The translations under genes and the position numbers were made by a program. Below, one piece after another: positions 1 through 7,500 of a DNA stretch of 64,000 nt (position 1 is its first letter; every line of letters starts with the position of its first letter). Origin of the DNA: Streptomyces sp. CNH099. GTDB lineage: Bacteria > Actinomycetota > Actinomycetes > Streptomycetales > Streptomycetaceae. The stretch lies in NCBI GenBank assembly GCA_000514715.1, contig AZWL01000001.1:620186-684185 (forward strand), written 5' to 3'. The notes below the pieces were generated by a model. That model was not told the origin of the DNA. It saw only the letters and a list, made by a program, of their open reading frames with translations, and ran no database searches.

Positions 1-653
1 ATCCGGCTGACGCCCCAGGCCCAGGCCATGAGCAGCCCGGTGCTGCTGGAGGAGCCGTAGACACTGTAGAAGGCGCCCTGCTTGTTGTTGCGCGGCGTGC
101 CCTCGCGGCCCACGGCGTACGGGTCGAAGTTGACGACGGCGGCGCCCGCGGCCTTGATGGCGGCCGTGTCCGCGCCGAACCCGCCGTAGACGACGACGGC
201 GGGGAACGGGCCGCTGCCGCTCGGCAGGTCGACGCTCGCCGAGAAGCTCGCGCTGCGGCCCTGGTCCGAGACGTTCACGGTGATGCCGGTCGGCGAGACG
301 CTGCCGGTGACGCTCGCCGGCTTCGGCGGCTTCTGGCCGTAGACGGTGCGCTCCGCCAGCTCCCTGATCTCGGCCCGCCGGCAGCGCCAGTCGGAGGTGC
401 TGGAGATGCGGGTGCCGTCCAGCCGGGTGAACGGGTCGGGCAGCAGGGCGTTGCTCGGCGTGGGCGGGTCGGCCACGGGGCAGTCGGCGCCGTCGTCCTC
501 GACCGGCGGGTCGGCCTGGGCGGCGGTCCCGAAGCGGTCGGCCGCGGCCCCCGTCCGGGCGTCGAGGGTCACGGCGAGCATGGCCGCGACCGCCACGACG
601 GCGGCCACCGCCCATGCGTGCGCCCGGTACCTGCGGAGCGGGTGGCTGTGCAT
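1..653 (-). CDS. Glucuronoyl esterase, CE15 family (partial, C-terminus beyond window)
   Basis: The 217 visible residues start at ATG 653, with GGAGG at 659-663 (minus sense) as ribosome site. A cationic, hydrophobic N-terminus (residues 1-35) looks like an export signal. The segment from about residue 65 has the CE15 layout: NALLPDPFTRLDG, then a region around LAERTVYGQKPPKP, then VVVYGGFGA and FDPYAVGRE. The last visible residues, GVSR (214-217), correspond to the CE15 nucleophile elbow (GCSRxG), so the catalytic serine is present and the Glu/His partners lie outside the window. The family hydrolyses esters between 4-O-methyl-glucuronoxylan and lignin alcohols outside the cell. The leader carries an inverted repeat covering the ribosome site and a CGAAACTTTCG palindrome, which suggests hemicellulose-linked control (inference). 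Confidence 0.85.
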   Translation of the reverse strand, partial: MHSHPLRRYRAHAWAVAAVVAVAAMLAVTLDARTGAAADRFGTAAQADPPVEDDGADCPVADPPTPSNALLPDPFTRLDGTRISSTSDWRCRRAEIRELAERTVYGQKPPKPASVTGSVSPTGITVNVSDQGRSASFSASVDLPSGSGPFPAVVVYGGFGADTAAIKAAGAAVVNFDPYAVGREGTPRNNKQGAFYSVYGSSSSTGLLMAWAWGVSR

Positions 654-725
654 GGAAACCTCCAAGCCGGTGGGGGGCGCTCTCACCGTAGGAAGGCGTC
701 CAGGACATGACAATGGAGGTTTCCA
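653..725 (-). promoter_or_regulatory. Leader inverted repeat covering the ribosome site of the CE15 gene
   Basis: TGGAAACCTCCA at 653-664 and its exact reverse complement TGGAGGTTTCCA at 714-725 form a perfect 12-bp inverted repeat with a 49-base loop. In the minus-strand mRNA the downstream arm contains the GGAGG ribosome site and the A of the ATG start. A transcript beginning above 725 could therefore hide its own start in a stem. It could equally be a split DNA operator. Confidence 0.5.
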
Positions 726-745
726 GCCACTTTCGGAATATCGAA

Positions 746-756
746 CGAAACTTTCG
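746..756. promoter_or_regulatory. CGAAACTTTCG palindrome upstream of the CE15 gene
   Basis: A perfect 11-bp palindrome lies 93 bases upstream of the CE15 start, with a half-site-like CACTTTCGG at 729-736. The identical palindrome recurs at 29379-29389. A motif of this form has been described upstream of actinomycete xylanase genes (from memory), which would suit a xylan/lignin esterase. The bound protein is not identified here. Confidence 0.5.
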
Positions 757-901
757 CAGGCGCAGCTCCCCCGGACGGGTGCATGCGGAACCTCTGCGTC
801 CTTCGGGGGCGTTGACAGGCTGACCGCGACGACGCGGTCTTCCGTGCGACGACCGGAACCGACGAGTCGGGCGGCACGCCCGCAACCCGAGGTGGCATGC
901 A

Positions 902-1450
902 GTGTCGATGTTTGATCGGATCAAGGACCAGGCCAAAGGGCTTCAGCAATCCCGGGGCGGCGGGCGGCCCGGCGGCCGGGGCGCCGGGCCGACGGGCTCG
1001 GGCTCCGGGTCCAAAGCGCAGCTCGTGAGCATGTTCAAGTCGCAGCTCAGCTCGATGAAGACGGAGCTGAAGAGCGGCGCGTACCGGGACGCCAGCATGG
1101 CGATGTGCGCCCTCGTGGCGGCCGCGGACGGACACGTGCACCCCGCCGAGCGGGAGCGCATGGACTCGCTGATCGTCAGCAACGACGTGCTGCAGAACTT
1201 CCCGCCGGAGCAGCTGCGGCAGCGGTTCACCAAGCATCTCGACCGGCTCACGGTCGACTTCCAGCGGGGCAAGGCCGAGGCGATGCAGGAGATCGCCAAG
1301 GCCGCGAAGAAGCCCGCGGAGGCGCGGGCGGTGGTCCAGACCGGGTTCGTCATCGCCGGCGCCGACGGCCACATGGACCCGGCCGAGCAGCAGGTGATCC
1401 GCGAGGCGTGCACGGCGCTCGGGCTGTCGCCCGCGGAGTTCGGCATCTGA
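902..1450 (+). CDS. TerB-like tellurite-resistance family protein
   Basis: This 182-residue protein starts with a coiled, Gly/Pro/Arg-rich segment (about residues 1-45) followed by one all-helical TerB-type domain (about 45-180). The domain holds the two pseudo-repeated acidic signatures of the fold, AAADGHVHPAER and AGADGHMDPAEQ. TerB-fold proteins are cytoplasmic and linked to tellurite or envelope stress and to metal-binding complexes; their biochemistry is poorly defined. GTG 902 is chosen because GAGGTGG at 889-895 lies 6 bases upstream; ATG 908 (MFDRIKDQ) is the alternative. No other ter genes are nearby, so it looks like a stand-alone version. A strong hairpin follows the stop. Confidence 0.8.
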   Translation: MSMFDRIKDQAKGLQQSRGGGRPGGRGAGPTGSGSGSKAQLVSMFKSQLSSMKTELKSGAYRDASMAMCALVAAADGHVHPAERERMDSLIVSNDVLQNFPPEQLRQRFTKHLDRLTVDFQRGKAEAMQEIAKAAKKPAEARAVVQTGFVIAGADGHMDPAEQQVIREACTALGLSPAEFGI

Positions 1451-1463
1451 GCCCGGCGGGTCA

Positions 1464-1498
1464 GCGTGCCCCGTGCGCCCCGGGCGCACGGGGCACGC
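1464..1498. terminator. Bidirectional hairpin terminator
   Basis: GCGTGCCCCGTGCGCCC (1464-1480) and its exact reverse complement (1482-1498) form a perfect 17-bp stem around a single central base. It lies between the convergent stops of the TerB-like gene (1450) and the DinB-like gene (1505), so it can terminate both transcripts. There is no U-tract, as is common in Streptomyces. Confidence 0.8.
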
Positions 1499-1504
1499 CC
1501 CCGC

Positions 1505-2236
1505 TCAGCCGGTGCGGGTGCCGGAACCGCCGAAGCGGGCCCGCCACAGGTCGCGGAGCAGCGCGATCTCGGCCATGTGGTGGATGAACTCCAGATTGCC
1601 CGCCCACAGCACGTCCACGAACTTCTCGTCGGGGTCGGAGGCGTACGGATACTGCGAGAAGCCGACCGTGTCGAGTTGCTCCTCGGTCACCGTGGCGACG
1701 CTGTCCCGCCAGCGGTCGACGGTCTCCCAGAAGCGCGCCACCGCCCGCTCGGCCGACGGCGTGAAGTCGACCAGCAGCTTCGGGTCCCGCCGCCGCTCGC
1801 CGAAGGTCCACTCCCAGCCGCCGGCGAAGCCGGTGTGCAGGTGCCCCAGCCGCCACGCAATGGTGGTGACCGGGGCCTCGTCGGGCGCCAGCGGGCCGGT
1901 GTGGGCGAGCACGTCGCGGACCCGCTCGACGCTCACGTGCCAGTCCGCGGCCACCTTCTCGACGGACATGCCGCCGGCGACGTCCTGGACGACTCCGGCG
2001 TACTCGCTGTTCGGTATGTCGGGGGCGCCCTTGTCGAGCACCCACTCCCCCGGCCCGTACGCCTCGGGCGTGACCGCCTCCGCCCGGCGCCGGACCGACC
2101 AGCAGCCGGGCACCGGCTCCCACCGGAACTCCTCGTCGCCGAGCCCGGTCAGCCGCAGCTCGGCGGACTCCCTGGCCAGGTCGAACTGATCCAGCAGCAG
2201 GCTCAGCCGCCCGGTCCCCGCGCGCCCGTCCGCCAT
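1505..2236 (-). CDS. DinB/maleylpyruvate-isomerase-like metal-dependent protein
   Basis: The 243-residue protein belongs to the DinB-like four-helix family found in many actinobacterial copies, typically thiol- or metal-dependent enzymes of unknown substrate. Conserved helices include LLLDQFDLARESAELRLTGL at the N-terminus, WRLGHLHTGFAGGWEWTFGE (about 130-150) and LEFIHHMAEIALLRDLW near the C-terminus. The spaced histidines (RLGHLH and FIHHMAE) would be the divalent-metal ligands of this fold. ATG 2236 has GGAGG 9 bases upstream. It is followed by the convergent hairpin at 1464-1498 and probably forms its own unit. Confidence 0.75.
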   Translation of the reverse strand: MADGRAGTGRLSLLLDQFDLARESAELRLTGLGDEEFRWEPVPGCWSVRRRAEAVTPEAYGPGEWVLDKGAPDIPNSEYAGVVQDVAGGMSVEKVAADWHVSVERVRDVLAHTGPLAPDEAPVTTIAWRLGHLHTGFAGGWEWTFGERRRDPKLLVDFTPSAERAVARFWETVDRWRDSVATVTEEQLDTVGFSQYPYASDPDEKFVDVLWAGNLEFIHHMAEIALLRDLWRARFGGSGTRTG

Positions 2237-2326
2237 CCCCGGCTCCCTCCGCGGCCGCGGCCGTCGCGGCGCCCCCGCGGAGGCTAGCGGCCGCCCCGCC
2301 GGCGCCGCGAAGGGTTTTCCGGGCCC

Positions 2327-2346
2327 CGCCCCGCCGGTCCGGGGCG
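2327..2346. terminator. Hairpin just past the FAD oxidoreductase stop
   Basis: CGCCCCG (2327-2333) pairs with CGGGGCG (2340-2346) across a 6-base loop. It begins 3 bases beyond the minus-strand stop at 2350, a normal place for an intrinsic terminator. Confidence 0.5.
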
Positions 2347-2349
2347 TGT

Positions 2350-3777
2350 TCAGCCGCGGTACGCCTCCAGCAGCCGCAGCCACACCTCGCTGATCGTCGG
2401 GTACGACGGGACCGCGTGCCACAGCCGGCTCACCGGCACCTGCCCGGCGACCGCGACCGTCGCCGAGTGGATCAGCTCGCCCACCCCCGGCCCGACGAAT
2501 GTGACGCCGCGCAGGATCTCCTCGTCGAGGTCGACGACCATGCGCGCCTGCCCGCGGTAGCCGTCCGCGTACAGCCCCGCGCCCGCGACCGAGCCCAGCT
2601 CGACGTCCACCGCGCGCACCCGGTGGCCGGCCCCGATCGCCTCGGCCAGCGACAGCCCGACGGCCGCGGCCTCCGGGTCGGTGAAGACCACCTGCGGGAC
2701 GGCGCCGTGGTCGGCGGTCGCGGCGTGCGCGCCCCACGGGGCCGGCTCCGGCGGCACGCCCTGGGCGCGGGCGGCGATCGCGGCGCCCGCGATCCGGGCC
2801 TGGTACTTGCCCTGGTGGGTCAGCAGCGCACGGTGGTTGACGTCCCCGACCGCGTACAGCCACTCGCTGCCCTCGACCCGCAGGCTGTCGTCCACGGTCA
2901 GCCAGGAGCCGGGGTCGAGGTCCACGGTCTCCAGGCCGATGTCCTCGGTGCGCGGCGCGCGGCCGGTGGCGAAGAGGATCTCGTCGCCCTCGACCGTGTC
3001 GCCGGCGTCGGTGGTCGCCACGACGGCGCCGTTCACGCGGACCACGGAGGTGACGGAGGTGCCGGTGCGGACCTCGGCGCCGGCCTCGGTCAGCGCCTCG
3101 GCGACCAGGTCGCCGGCGAACGGCTCCATGCGGTCCAGCAGGCGGTCGCCGCGGACGAGGACGGTGACCCGGGAGCCGAGGGCCTGCCAGGCCGTGGCCA
3201 TCTCCGCGCCGACCACGCCGCCGCCGACCACGATCAGCCGGCCGGGGACGCTCGCGGAGCTGGTGGCCTCCCGGCTGGTCCACGGCTCGACGTCGGCGGC
3301 CCCGGGCAGGTCGGGCAGCACGGCGCGGCTGCCGGTGCAGACGGCGACGGCGTGGCCGGCGGTGAGGGTGCGTACCGCGCCGTCGGCGTCGGTCACGGTC
3401 ACGGTGCGGGGCCCGGCGAGGCGGCCCCGGCCGCGGTAGAGGTCGGCGCCGATGCCGTCCAGCCAGCCGACCTGGCCGTCGTCCTGCCAGTGGGAGGTGT
3501 ACGCGTCCCGGTGGGCGAGGACCGCCGGCGCGTCGAGGTCACCCGCCACCAGCCCGCGCAGCCCGGGGACCCGGCGGGCGTCGGCGCGCGCGATCGCCGG
3601 CCGCAGCAGGGCCTTGCTGGGCATGCAGGCCCAGTACGAACACTCGCCGCCGACCAGCTCGCTCTCGACGATCGCGGTGGACAGCCCGGCGGCGCGGGTG
3701 CGGTCGGCGACGTTCTCGCCGACGGGCCCGGCGCCGAGGACGATCACGTCGTACGCGAAGGATTCCGTTTCCGTCAT
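2350..3777 (-). CDS. Pyridine nucleotide-disulfide oxidoreductase-like FAD protein
   Basis: This 475-residue cytoplasmic flavoprotein has the class I disulfide-reductase plan: FAD-binding VIVLGAGPVGENVA (about residues 10-23), redox pair GGECSYWACMPSK (about 42-54, Cys-x4-Cys), NAD(P)-binding VVGGGVVGAEMA (about 175), FAD-binding LYAVGDVN, and a C-terminal dimerisation domain. The usual catalytic His of the HPT motif is replaced: the segment reads AVPSYPTISE. It may therefore not work as a lipoamide, mercuric or mycothione reductase in the classical way. ATG 3777 lacks a strong ribosome site. A perfect GTGGCC/GGCCAC hairpin at 3787-3801 lies just upstream. The exact substrate cannot be told. 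Confidence 0.8.
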   Translation of the reverse strand: MTETESFAYDVIVLGAGPVGENVADRTRAAGLSTAIVESELVGGECSYWACMPSKALLRPAIARADARRVPGLRGLVAGDLDAPAVLAHRDAYTSHWQDDGQVGWLDGIGADLYRGRGRLAGPRTVTVTDADGAVRTLTAGHAVAVCTGSRAVLPDLPGAADVEPWTSREATSSASVPGRLIVVGGGVVGAEMATAWQALGSRVTVLVRGDRLLDRMEPFAGDLVAEALTEAGAEVRTGTSVTSVVRVNGAVVATTDAGDTVEGDEILFATGRAPRTEDIGLETVDLDPGSWLTVDDSLRVEGSEWLYAVGDVNHRALLTHQGKYQARIAGAAIAARAQGVPPEPAPWGAHAATADHGAVPQVVFTDPEAAAVGLSLAEAIGAGHRVRAVDVELGSVAGAGLYADGYRGQARMVVDLDEEILRGVTFVGPGVGELIHSATVAVAGQVPVSRLWHAVPSYPTISEVWLRLLEAYRG

Positions 3778-3786
3778 GGGGCCAGT

Positions 3787-3801
3787 GTGGCCGGTGGCCA
3801 C
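3787..3801. promoter_or_regulatory. Short palindrome upstream of the FAD oxidoreductase
   Basis: GTGGCC-GGT-GGCCAC is a perfect 6-bp inverted repeat centred 17 bases upstream of ATG 3777. It could be an operator or a leader hairpin. With arms this short and GC-rich, chance is a real possibility. Confidence 0.25.
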
Positions 3802-3857
3802 GCGGGGGCGGGACAGCGGGGCGAGGAGGTGTGTCGCCCGCGGCCGGGCCGGCGGCG

Positions 3858-4769
3858 TCAGCGGCCGTGCAGCAGGCGGGTCAGGAACTCCCCGGTGTCG
3901 GTGCTCGTGCTGGTGGCCGTGGCGAGCTTGTCCATGGCCAGCCGGTAGCGGTCGACCTCGGCCGGCTTGTCGATGCGCACCGTGCCGGTGAGCTGTTCGA
4001 GGCAGACCACGTCCGGCAGTTCGGGCTCGGCGAAGCGCAGCATGGTGAGCGGCTGGGCCACCGCCGCCGGGCCGCCCGCCGCCAGCGGCACGACGTCCAG
4101 CGTGACCGCCGGGTGCTCGGCGTGCAGCCGGAGCAGGTGCCGCAGCTGGCCGTCCATCACGCCGGGGCCGCCCACGGAGCGCCGCAGCGCCGCCTCGTCC
4201 AGCAGCACCCAGTAGCGCGGCGGGTCGGGGCGGGTGAGGGTCCGCTGGCGGCGTTCGAGCAGGTGCAGGCGGCGCTCCACGGTCTGCACCGGGTCGCGCG
4301 GGAAGCCGAGCTGCGTCACGGCGCGGGCGTACGCGGGGGTCTGCAGCAGGTCGGGGACGCGCTGGGACTGGTAGCTGCGGATGCCGGTGGCGGCCTCCTC
4401 CAGACCGAGGTGGGTCTCCCCCTGACCGGGTATCAGGTCGCTGTACTCCCGCCACCAGGTGGGCGCGTTGGCGCCCCGGGTGAGCGCCGCGAACTCGTCC
4501 AGCTCGGCCTCGTCCACGACGCCGTAGAGGTCGAGCAGCGCCGCGACGTCGCGGTCCTTGGGGCCGCCCTGGCCTAACTCCAGCCGGCACAGCTTGGCGA
4601 CGGAGGCGCCGATCTCGCGGGCGGCCTCCTGCAGTTGGATGCCGCAGTCCCGGCGGAGCCGGCGGAGCCGGGAGCCGAGGACGGACCTGCAGACGGGCCG
4701 GCCGCCGCGCTCGTGCTCATCGCCGGGCCGGTTCTCCGGGTCGTACGCTGCCGGCATCGGCACCGTCAT
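3858..4769 (-). CDS. Helix-turn-helix regulator with DUF5753 domain; contains a TTA codon
   Basis: The 303-residue protein belongs to the large Streptomyces XRE/DUF5753 family (BldB-partner or WhiJ-like regulators). Residues about 30-85 form the HTH (LGSRLRRLRRDCGIQLQEAA to KLCRLELGQGGPKDRDV). Residues about 120-300 form the DUF5753 domain (YQSQRVPDLLQTPAYARA, YWVLLDEAALRR, FAEPELPDVVCLEQL). ATG 4769 has GAGGA at normal spacing. Codon 65 is TTA (4575-4577), which would tie its translation to the developmental leucyl-tRNA gene bldA. Such regulators often sit beside small acidic partner genes; none is seen here. Confidence 0.85.
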   Translation of the reverse strand: MTVPMPAAYDPENRPGDEHERGGRPVCRSVLGSRLRRLRRDCGIQLQEAAREIGASVAKLCRLELGQGGPKDRDVAALLDLYGVVDEAELDEFAALTRGANAPTWWREYSDLIPGQGETHLGLEEAATGIRSYQSQRVPDLLQTPAYARAVTQLGFPRDPVQTVERRLHLLERRQRTLTRPDPPRYWVLLDEAALRRSVGGPGVMDGQLRHLLRLHAEHPAVTLDVVPLAAGGPAAVAQPLTMLRFAEPELPDVVCLEQLTGTVRIDKPAEVDRYRLAMDKLATATSTSTDTGEFLTRLLHGR

Positions 4770-4871
4770 CGGTCCTCCCCAGCTGAGGGGCCTTCGCCAC
4801 ACCAGACTGACGCCAGGGTAGTCCGCCGCGGGCGGCGGAACCGCACCCTCGGCCCGGTCCTCAGGAGCGTA

Positions 4872-4887
4872 GCGCGGCCGGCCGCGC
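4872..4887. terminator. GC-rich palindrome after the SDR gene stop
   Basis: GCGCGGCCGGCCGCGC is a perfect 16-bp palindrome one base past the stop at 4889. A second stem, TCCGCCGC/GCGGCGGA, lies at 4822-4839. Either could end the SDR transcript before the regulator gene. Confidence 0.4.
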
Positions 4888-4888
4888 C

Positions 4889-5677
4889 TCACGCCTCGCT
4901 GTCCGCTATGTCGCGGGACATCGCGAGGTGGCTCGCCAGCAGCCCGCCGTCCACCGGCAGGCTGACGCCGGTGATCCACGCCGCGTCCCGGGAGGCGAGG
5001 AACGCCACCGCCGCCGCGACGTCGTCCGGCTCGCCGACGCGGCCCAGCGGGTAGTGCCCCGCGAGCCGGGCCAGCGCCTCGGCCCGCTCCGCCCAGACGG
5101 CGGTGCGGACGGTGCCGGGCTCGACGAGGTTCACGCGCACGCCGCGCGCGGCGCTCTCCACGGCCAGGGTGCGGGTCAGGGAGACGAGCGCGGCCTTGGC
5201 GGCGCTGTACGCGTGCCCGCCGTAGTGGCGTTCGGCGTTGACCGAGCCGATGTTGACGATCGCGGCCCGCCCCGGCGCCGCGGCGAGCAGCGGCAGCGCG
5301 GCGCGGGCACAGCGTGCCGCGCCGTGCAGGGTGACCTCGAAGTCCTCGTACCAGGGCGGCTCCTGCCCGGACTCGAAGCGGGGCGGGTCGGGGTGGGCGG
5401 CGTAGGCGTTGTTGACGAGCACGTGCAGCTCTCCGAAGGTCTCCGCCGCGTACGTGACCGCCGCCCGGACCGCCGCGCCGTCCGTCACGTCGCACTCCAG
5501 CGCCGTGGCCGCGCCGCCGGCGGCGCGGATGGCGCCGGCGGCGTGCTCGGCGCGCCCGCCGCCCCGGTCGGTGACCAGCACGCGCGCGCCCTCCGCGGCG
5601 AAGCGCCGGGCGATCGCCTCGCCTATGCCCTGCCCGGCGCCCGTGACGAGCACCGCGTATCCGCTGAATCGCGTCAT
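4889..5677 (-). CDS. Classical short-chain dehydrogenase/reductase
   Basis: This 262-residue cytoplasmic NAD(P)-dependent oxidoreductase has all classical SDR motifs: cofactor-binding TGAGQGIG (about residues 12-19), LVNNAY in place of NNAG, the catalytic Ser in NIGSVNA, YSAAK as the catalytic Tyr/Lys pair, and a late segment PVDGG. A D-R pair after beta-2 (VTDRGGG) hints at NAD preference. The substrate is unknown; length and motifs resemble beta-ketoacyl-reductase-like SDRs. It is transcribed toward the DUF5753 regulator, separated by GC-rich palindromes, so co-transcription is uncertain. Confidence 0.85.
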   Translation of the reverse strand: MTRFSGYAVLVTGAGQGIGEAIARRFAAEGARVLVTDRGGGRAEHAAGAIRAAGGAATALECDVTDGAAVRAAVTYAAETFGELHVLVNNAYAAHPDPPRFESGQEPPWYEDFEVTLHGAARCARAALPLLAAAPGRAAIVNIGSVNAERHYGGHAYSAAKAALVSLTRTLAVESAARGVRVNLVEPGTVRTAVWAERAEALARLAGHYPLGRVGEPDDVAAAVAFLASRDAAWITGVSLPVDGGLLASHLAMSRDIADSEA

Positions 5678-5781
5678 CGGGCCAGGTTAGAAGAGGGCGT
5701 TCCGCCACGGCCCGGGCCCCGGCGGGCGGCGGGTGTCCGGGTCCCGCACACCGGGCCGGGGGCCGGGCCGGGCGGGCCGGG

Positions 5782-6813
5782 TCACAGCAGGTCGCCGTAG
5801 CCCGCGCTCTCCATCACCGTGCGCTGGAACTCCGCGTGCACGGTGTGCACCTCGCCGAGGAAGTCCGCCGCACCCGCGACCGGCAGCCGCACCGGCCGCT
5901 CGGCGCTCGGCGTGCGCACCAGCCCGGCGATGGCGTCGGCGACCTCCTGCGGGTCGGGCAGCCCCGGCTCCTCGACGAGATGCTCCTCGGCGCGCCGGGC
6001 CAGGTCGCCGTACGCGGCGCGGCGCCGGGCGTTCCCGCGGTCCAGCCCGCGGAGGTAGCGGTCGTAGTAGCGGACGCCGTTGGGGTCGACGAAGTCCGTG
6101 TTGTACGCCCCGGGTTCCACGATGACGACGTCGACGCCGAGCCGGCGCAGCTCGTACCGGCTGGCCTCGGCCATCGCCTCCATCGCCCACTTGGTGCCGA
6201 CGTACGCGCCCATGAAGGGGAACACGAACCGGCCGAGCGACGTCGTCGTCTGCACCACGAGCCCCTCGCCGCGCGCCCGCATGGCGGGCAGCACCGCGCG
6301 GTTGACGCGGAGGTGGCCGAAGACGTTGGTCTCGAAGACGGCGCGCACGTCCTCGACGGTCTGCGTCTCCAGGATGGCGGGATAGAAGACGCCCGCGTTG
6401 TTCACCAGCACGTCGATCCGGCCGGCGCGCCGCAGGACGCGGTCGACGCCGCGGTCGACGGAGTCGTCGTCGCGGACGTCGATGTCGACCACGTGGACGT
6501 CGAGGTCCTGCTTCGCGACGGCGCCGCGGAGCCTGCGCGCCGCCGCGGCGTTGGCGCCGCGGGTGTCGCGCATGGAGGCGAACACCCGCAGGCCCCCGCG
6601 GGCCAGGGTGAGCGCGGTGAGATGGCCGAATCCGCTGCTGGTGCCGGTGATCAGCGCCACCTCGCGGCCGCCGTGGCCGCGGGTCTCCGGCCGGTCCGCC
6701 GCGGCGGCGGGCCGGCCGCCCGCCGCTCCCCCGGCCCCGGCGGCCGCGACCGCGCCGGCCGCGACCGCGCCGCCGAGCACCGTTCTGCGCTGGATGTGCC
6801 GTCCTGTCGGCAT
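5782..6813 (-). CDS. Tat-exported short-chain dehydrogenase
   Basis: The 343-residue protein starts with a twin-arginine signal (QRRTVLGG followed by an Ala/Gly-rich hydrophobic stretch to about residue 40). The rest is an SDR: TGTSSGFG (about 57-64), VVDIDVRDDDSV, VNNAGV, Tyr/Lys pair YVGTK, and VEPGAY. It resembles retinol-dehydrogenase or DltE-like SDRs. Exporting an SDR already loaded with cofactor is the expected use of the Tat route, but an extracytoplasmic SDR is unusual. ATG 6813 is chosen because upstream codons would place the signal internally. It is divergent from the MarR regulator at 6942, which probably controls it. Confidence 0.8.
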   Translation of the reverse strand: MPTGRHIQRRTVLGGAVAAGAVAAAGAGGAAGGRPAAAADRPETRGHGGREVALITGTSSGFGHLTALTLARGGLRVFASMRDTRGANAAAARRLRGAVAKQDLDVHVVDIDVRDDDSVDRGVDRVLRRAGRIDVLVNNAGVFYPAILETQTVEDVRAVFETNVFGHLRVNRAVLPAMRARGEGLVVQTTTSLGRFVFPFMGAYVGTKWAMEAMAEASRYELRRLGVDVVIVEPGAYNTDFVDPNGVRYYDRYLRGLDRGNARRRAAYGDLARRAEEHLVEEPGLPDPQEVADAIAGLVRTPSAERPVRLPVAGAADFLGEVHTVHAEFQRTVMESAGYGDLL

Positions 6814-6836
6814 GCGTAGCTCCGATTCCGTTGCGA

Positions 6837-6860
6837 ATAACAACAGTTGCGAGTTGCTAC
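6837..6860. promoter_or_regulatory. Candidate MarR operator in the SDR/MarR divergent gap
   Basis: ATAACAAC at 6837-6844 and GTTGCTAC at 6853-6860 form an imperfect inverted repeat (6 of 8 pairs) with an 8-base spacer, overlapping CAACAGTTG (6841-6849). TTGCGA also repeats at 6831-6836 and 6847-6852. It is the AT-richest part of the 128-base gap between divergent starts, where a MarR dimer would be expected to bind. Confidence 0.45.
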
Positions 6861-6941
6861 GGATACCTTCACGGCGCGGGCCGAAAATCCGGGTAAAGAG
6901 GCGGGCCCGCCCGGCCGTCGCCACCGGCTACGATCCGGAGG

Positions 6942-7466
6942 ATGAGCCAGCCGGAGCCGCGTCCCCCGTCGCTGCTCGACCTGCCGTCGTACCTGGCCGG
7001 CCAGGTGTCCCGCTACGGCCGCCGGCGGCTGGCGGAGGTGCTGGCCCGCGAGGACCTGCTCCTGGTGCACCACGCGGTCCTCTGCGCGCTCGACGACGCG
7101 GGACCGCGGTCGCAGCAGCAGGTCGCCGACGCGCTCGACCTCGACAAGAGCCATCTCGTCGGCCGGATCGACCTGCTGGAGCAGCGCGGCCTGCTCAGCC
7201 GTACCCGCGACCCGGCCGACCGCCGCCGCCACCGTCTCGCGCTCACCCCGGCCGGGCACCGGCTGCTGGAGCGCCTCCGCCCGGTGGCCGCGGAGTCGCA
7301 GCGGCCGCTGCTCGCCGCGCTGACCGAGCCGGAGCGGGAGCAGCTGATGTCCCTGCTGCGCCGGGCGCTGGCGGCCAACGACGCCGCCCGCCTCGGCCGC
7401 GGCGCGGACCGGGACCCGGACCTGGCGCCCCGCACCGCCGACGACGACGAGGCACCGCCGCTCTGA
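6942..7466 (+). CDS. MarR-family transcriptional regulator
   Basis: This 174-residue protein has a winged helix-turn-helix (about residues 35-110). The recognition segment is SQQQVADALDLDKSHLVGRIDLLEQRGLLSR and the wing is TRDPADRRRHRLALT, typical of MarR. Helices on both sides form the dimer. The C-terminal 30 residues are acidic and probably disordered. GGAGG (6937-6941) directly abuts ATG 6942, which is too close for a normal ribosome site, so the transcript may be weakly translated or start at a later codon. It is divergent from the Tat-SDR gene and likely represses it and itself until a small ligand binds. Confidence 0.85.
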   Translation: MSQPEPRPPSLLDLPSYLAGQVSRYGRRRLAEVLAREDLLLVHHAVLCALDDAGPRSQQQVADALDLDKSHLVGRIDLLEQRGLLSRTRDPADRRRHRLALTPAGHRLLERLRPVAAESQRPLLAALTEPEREQLMSLLRRALAANDAARLGRGADRDPDLAPRTADDDEAPPL

Positions 7467-7500
7467 GCCGCCCAGCCGCGCCCCGGGGAGCGGCCCGGGT

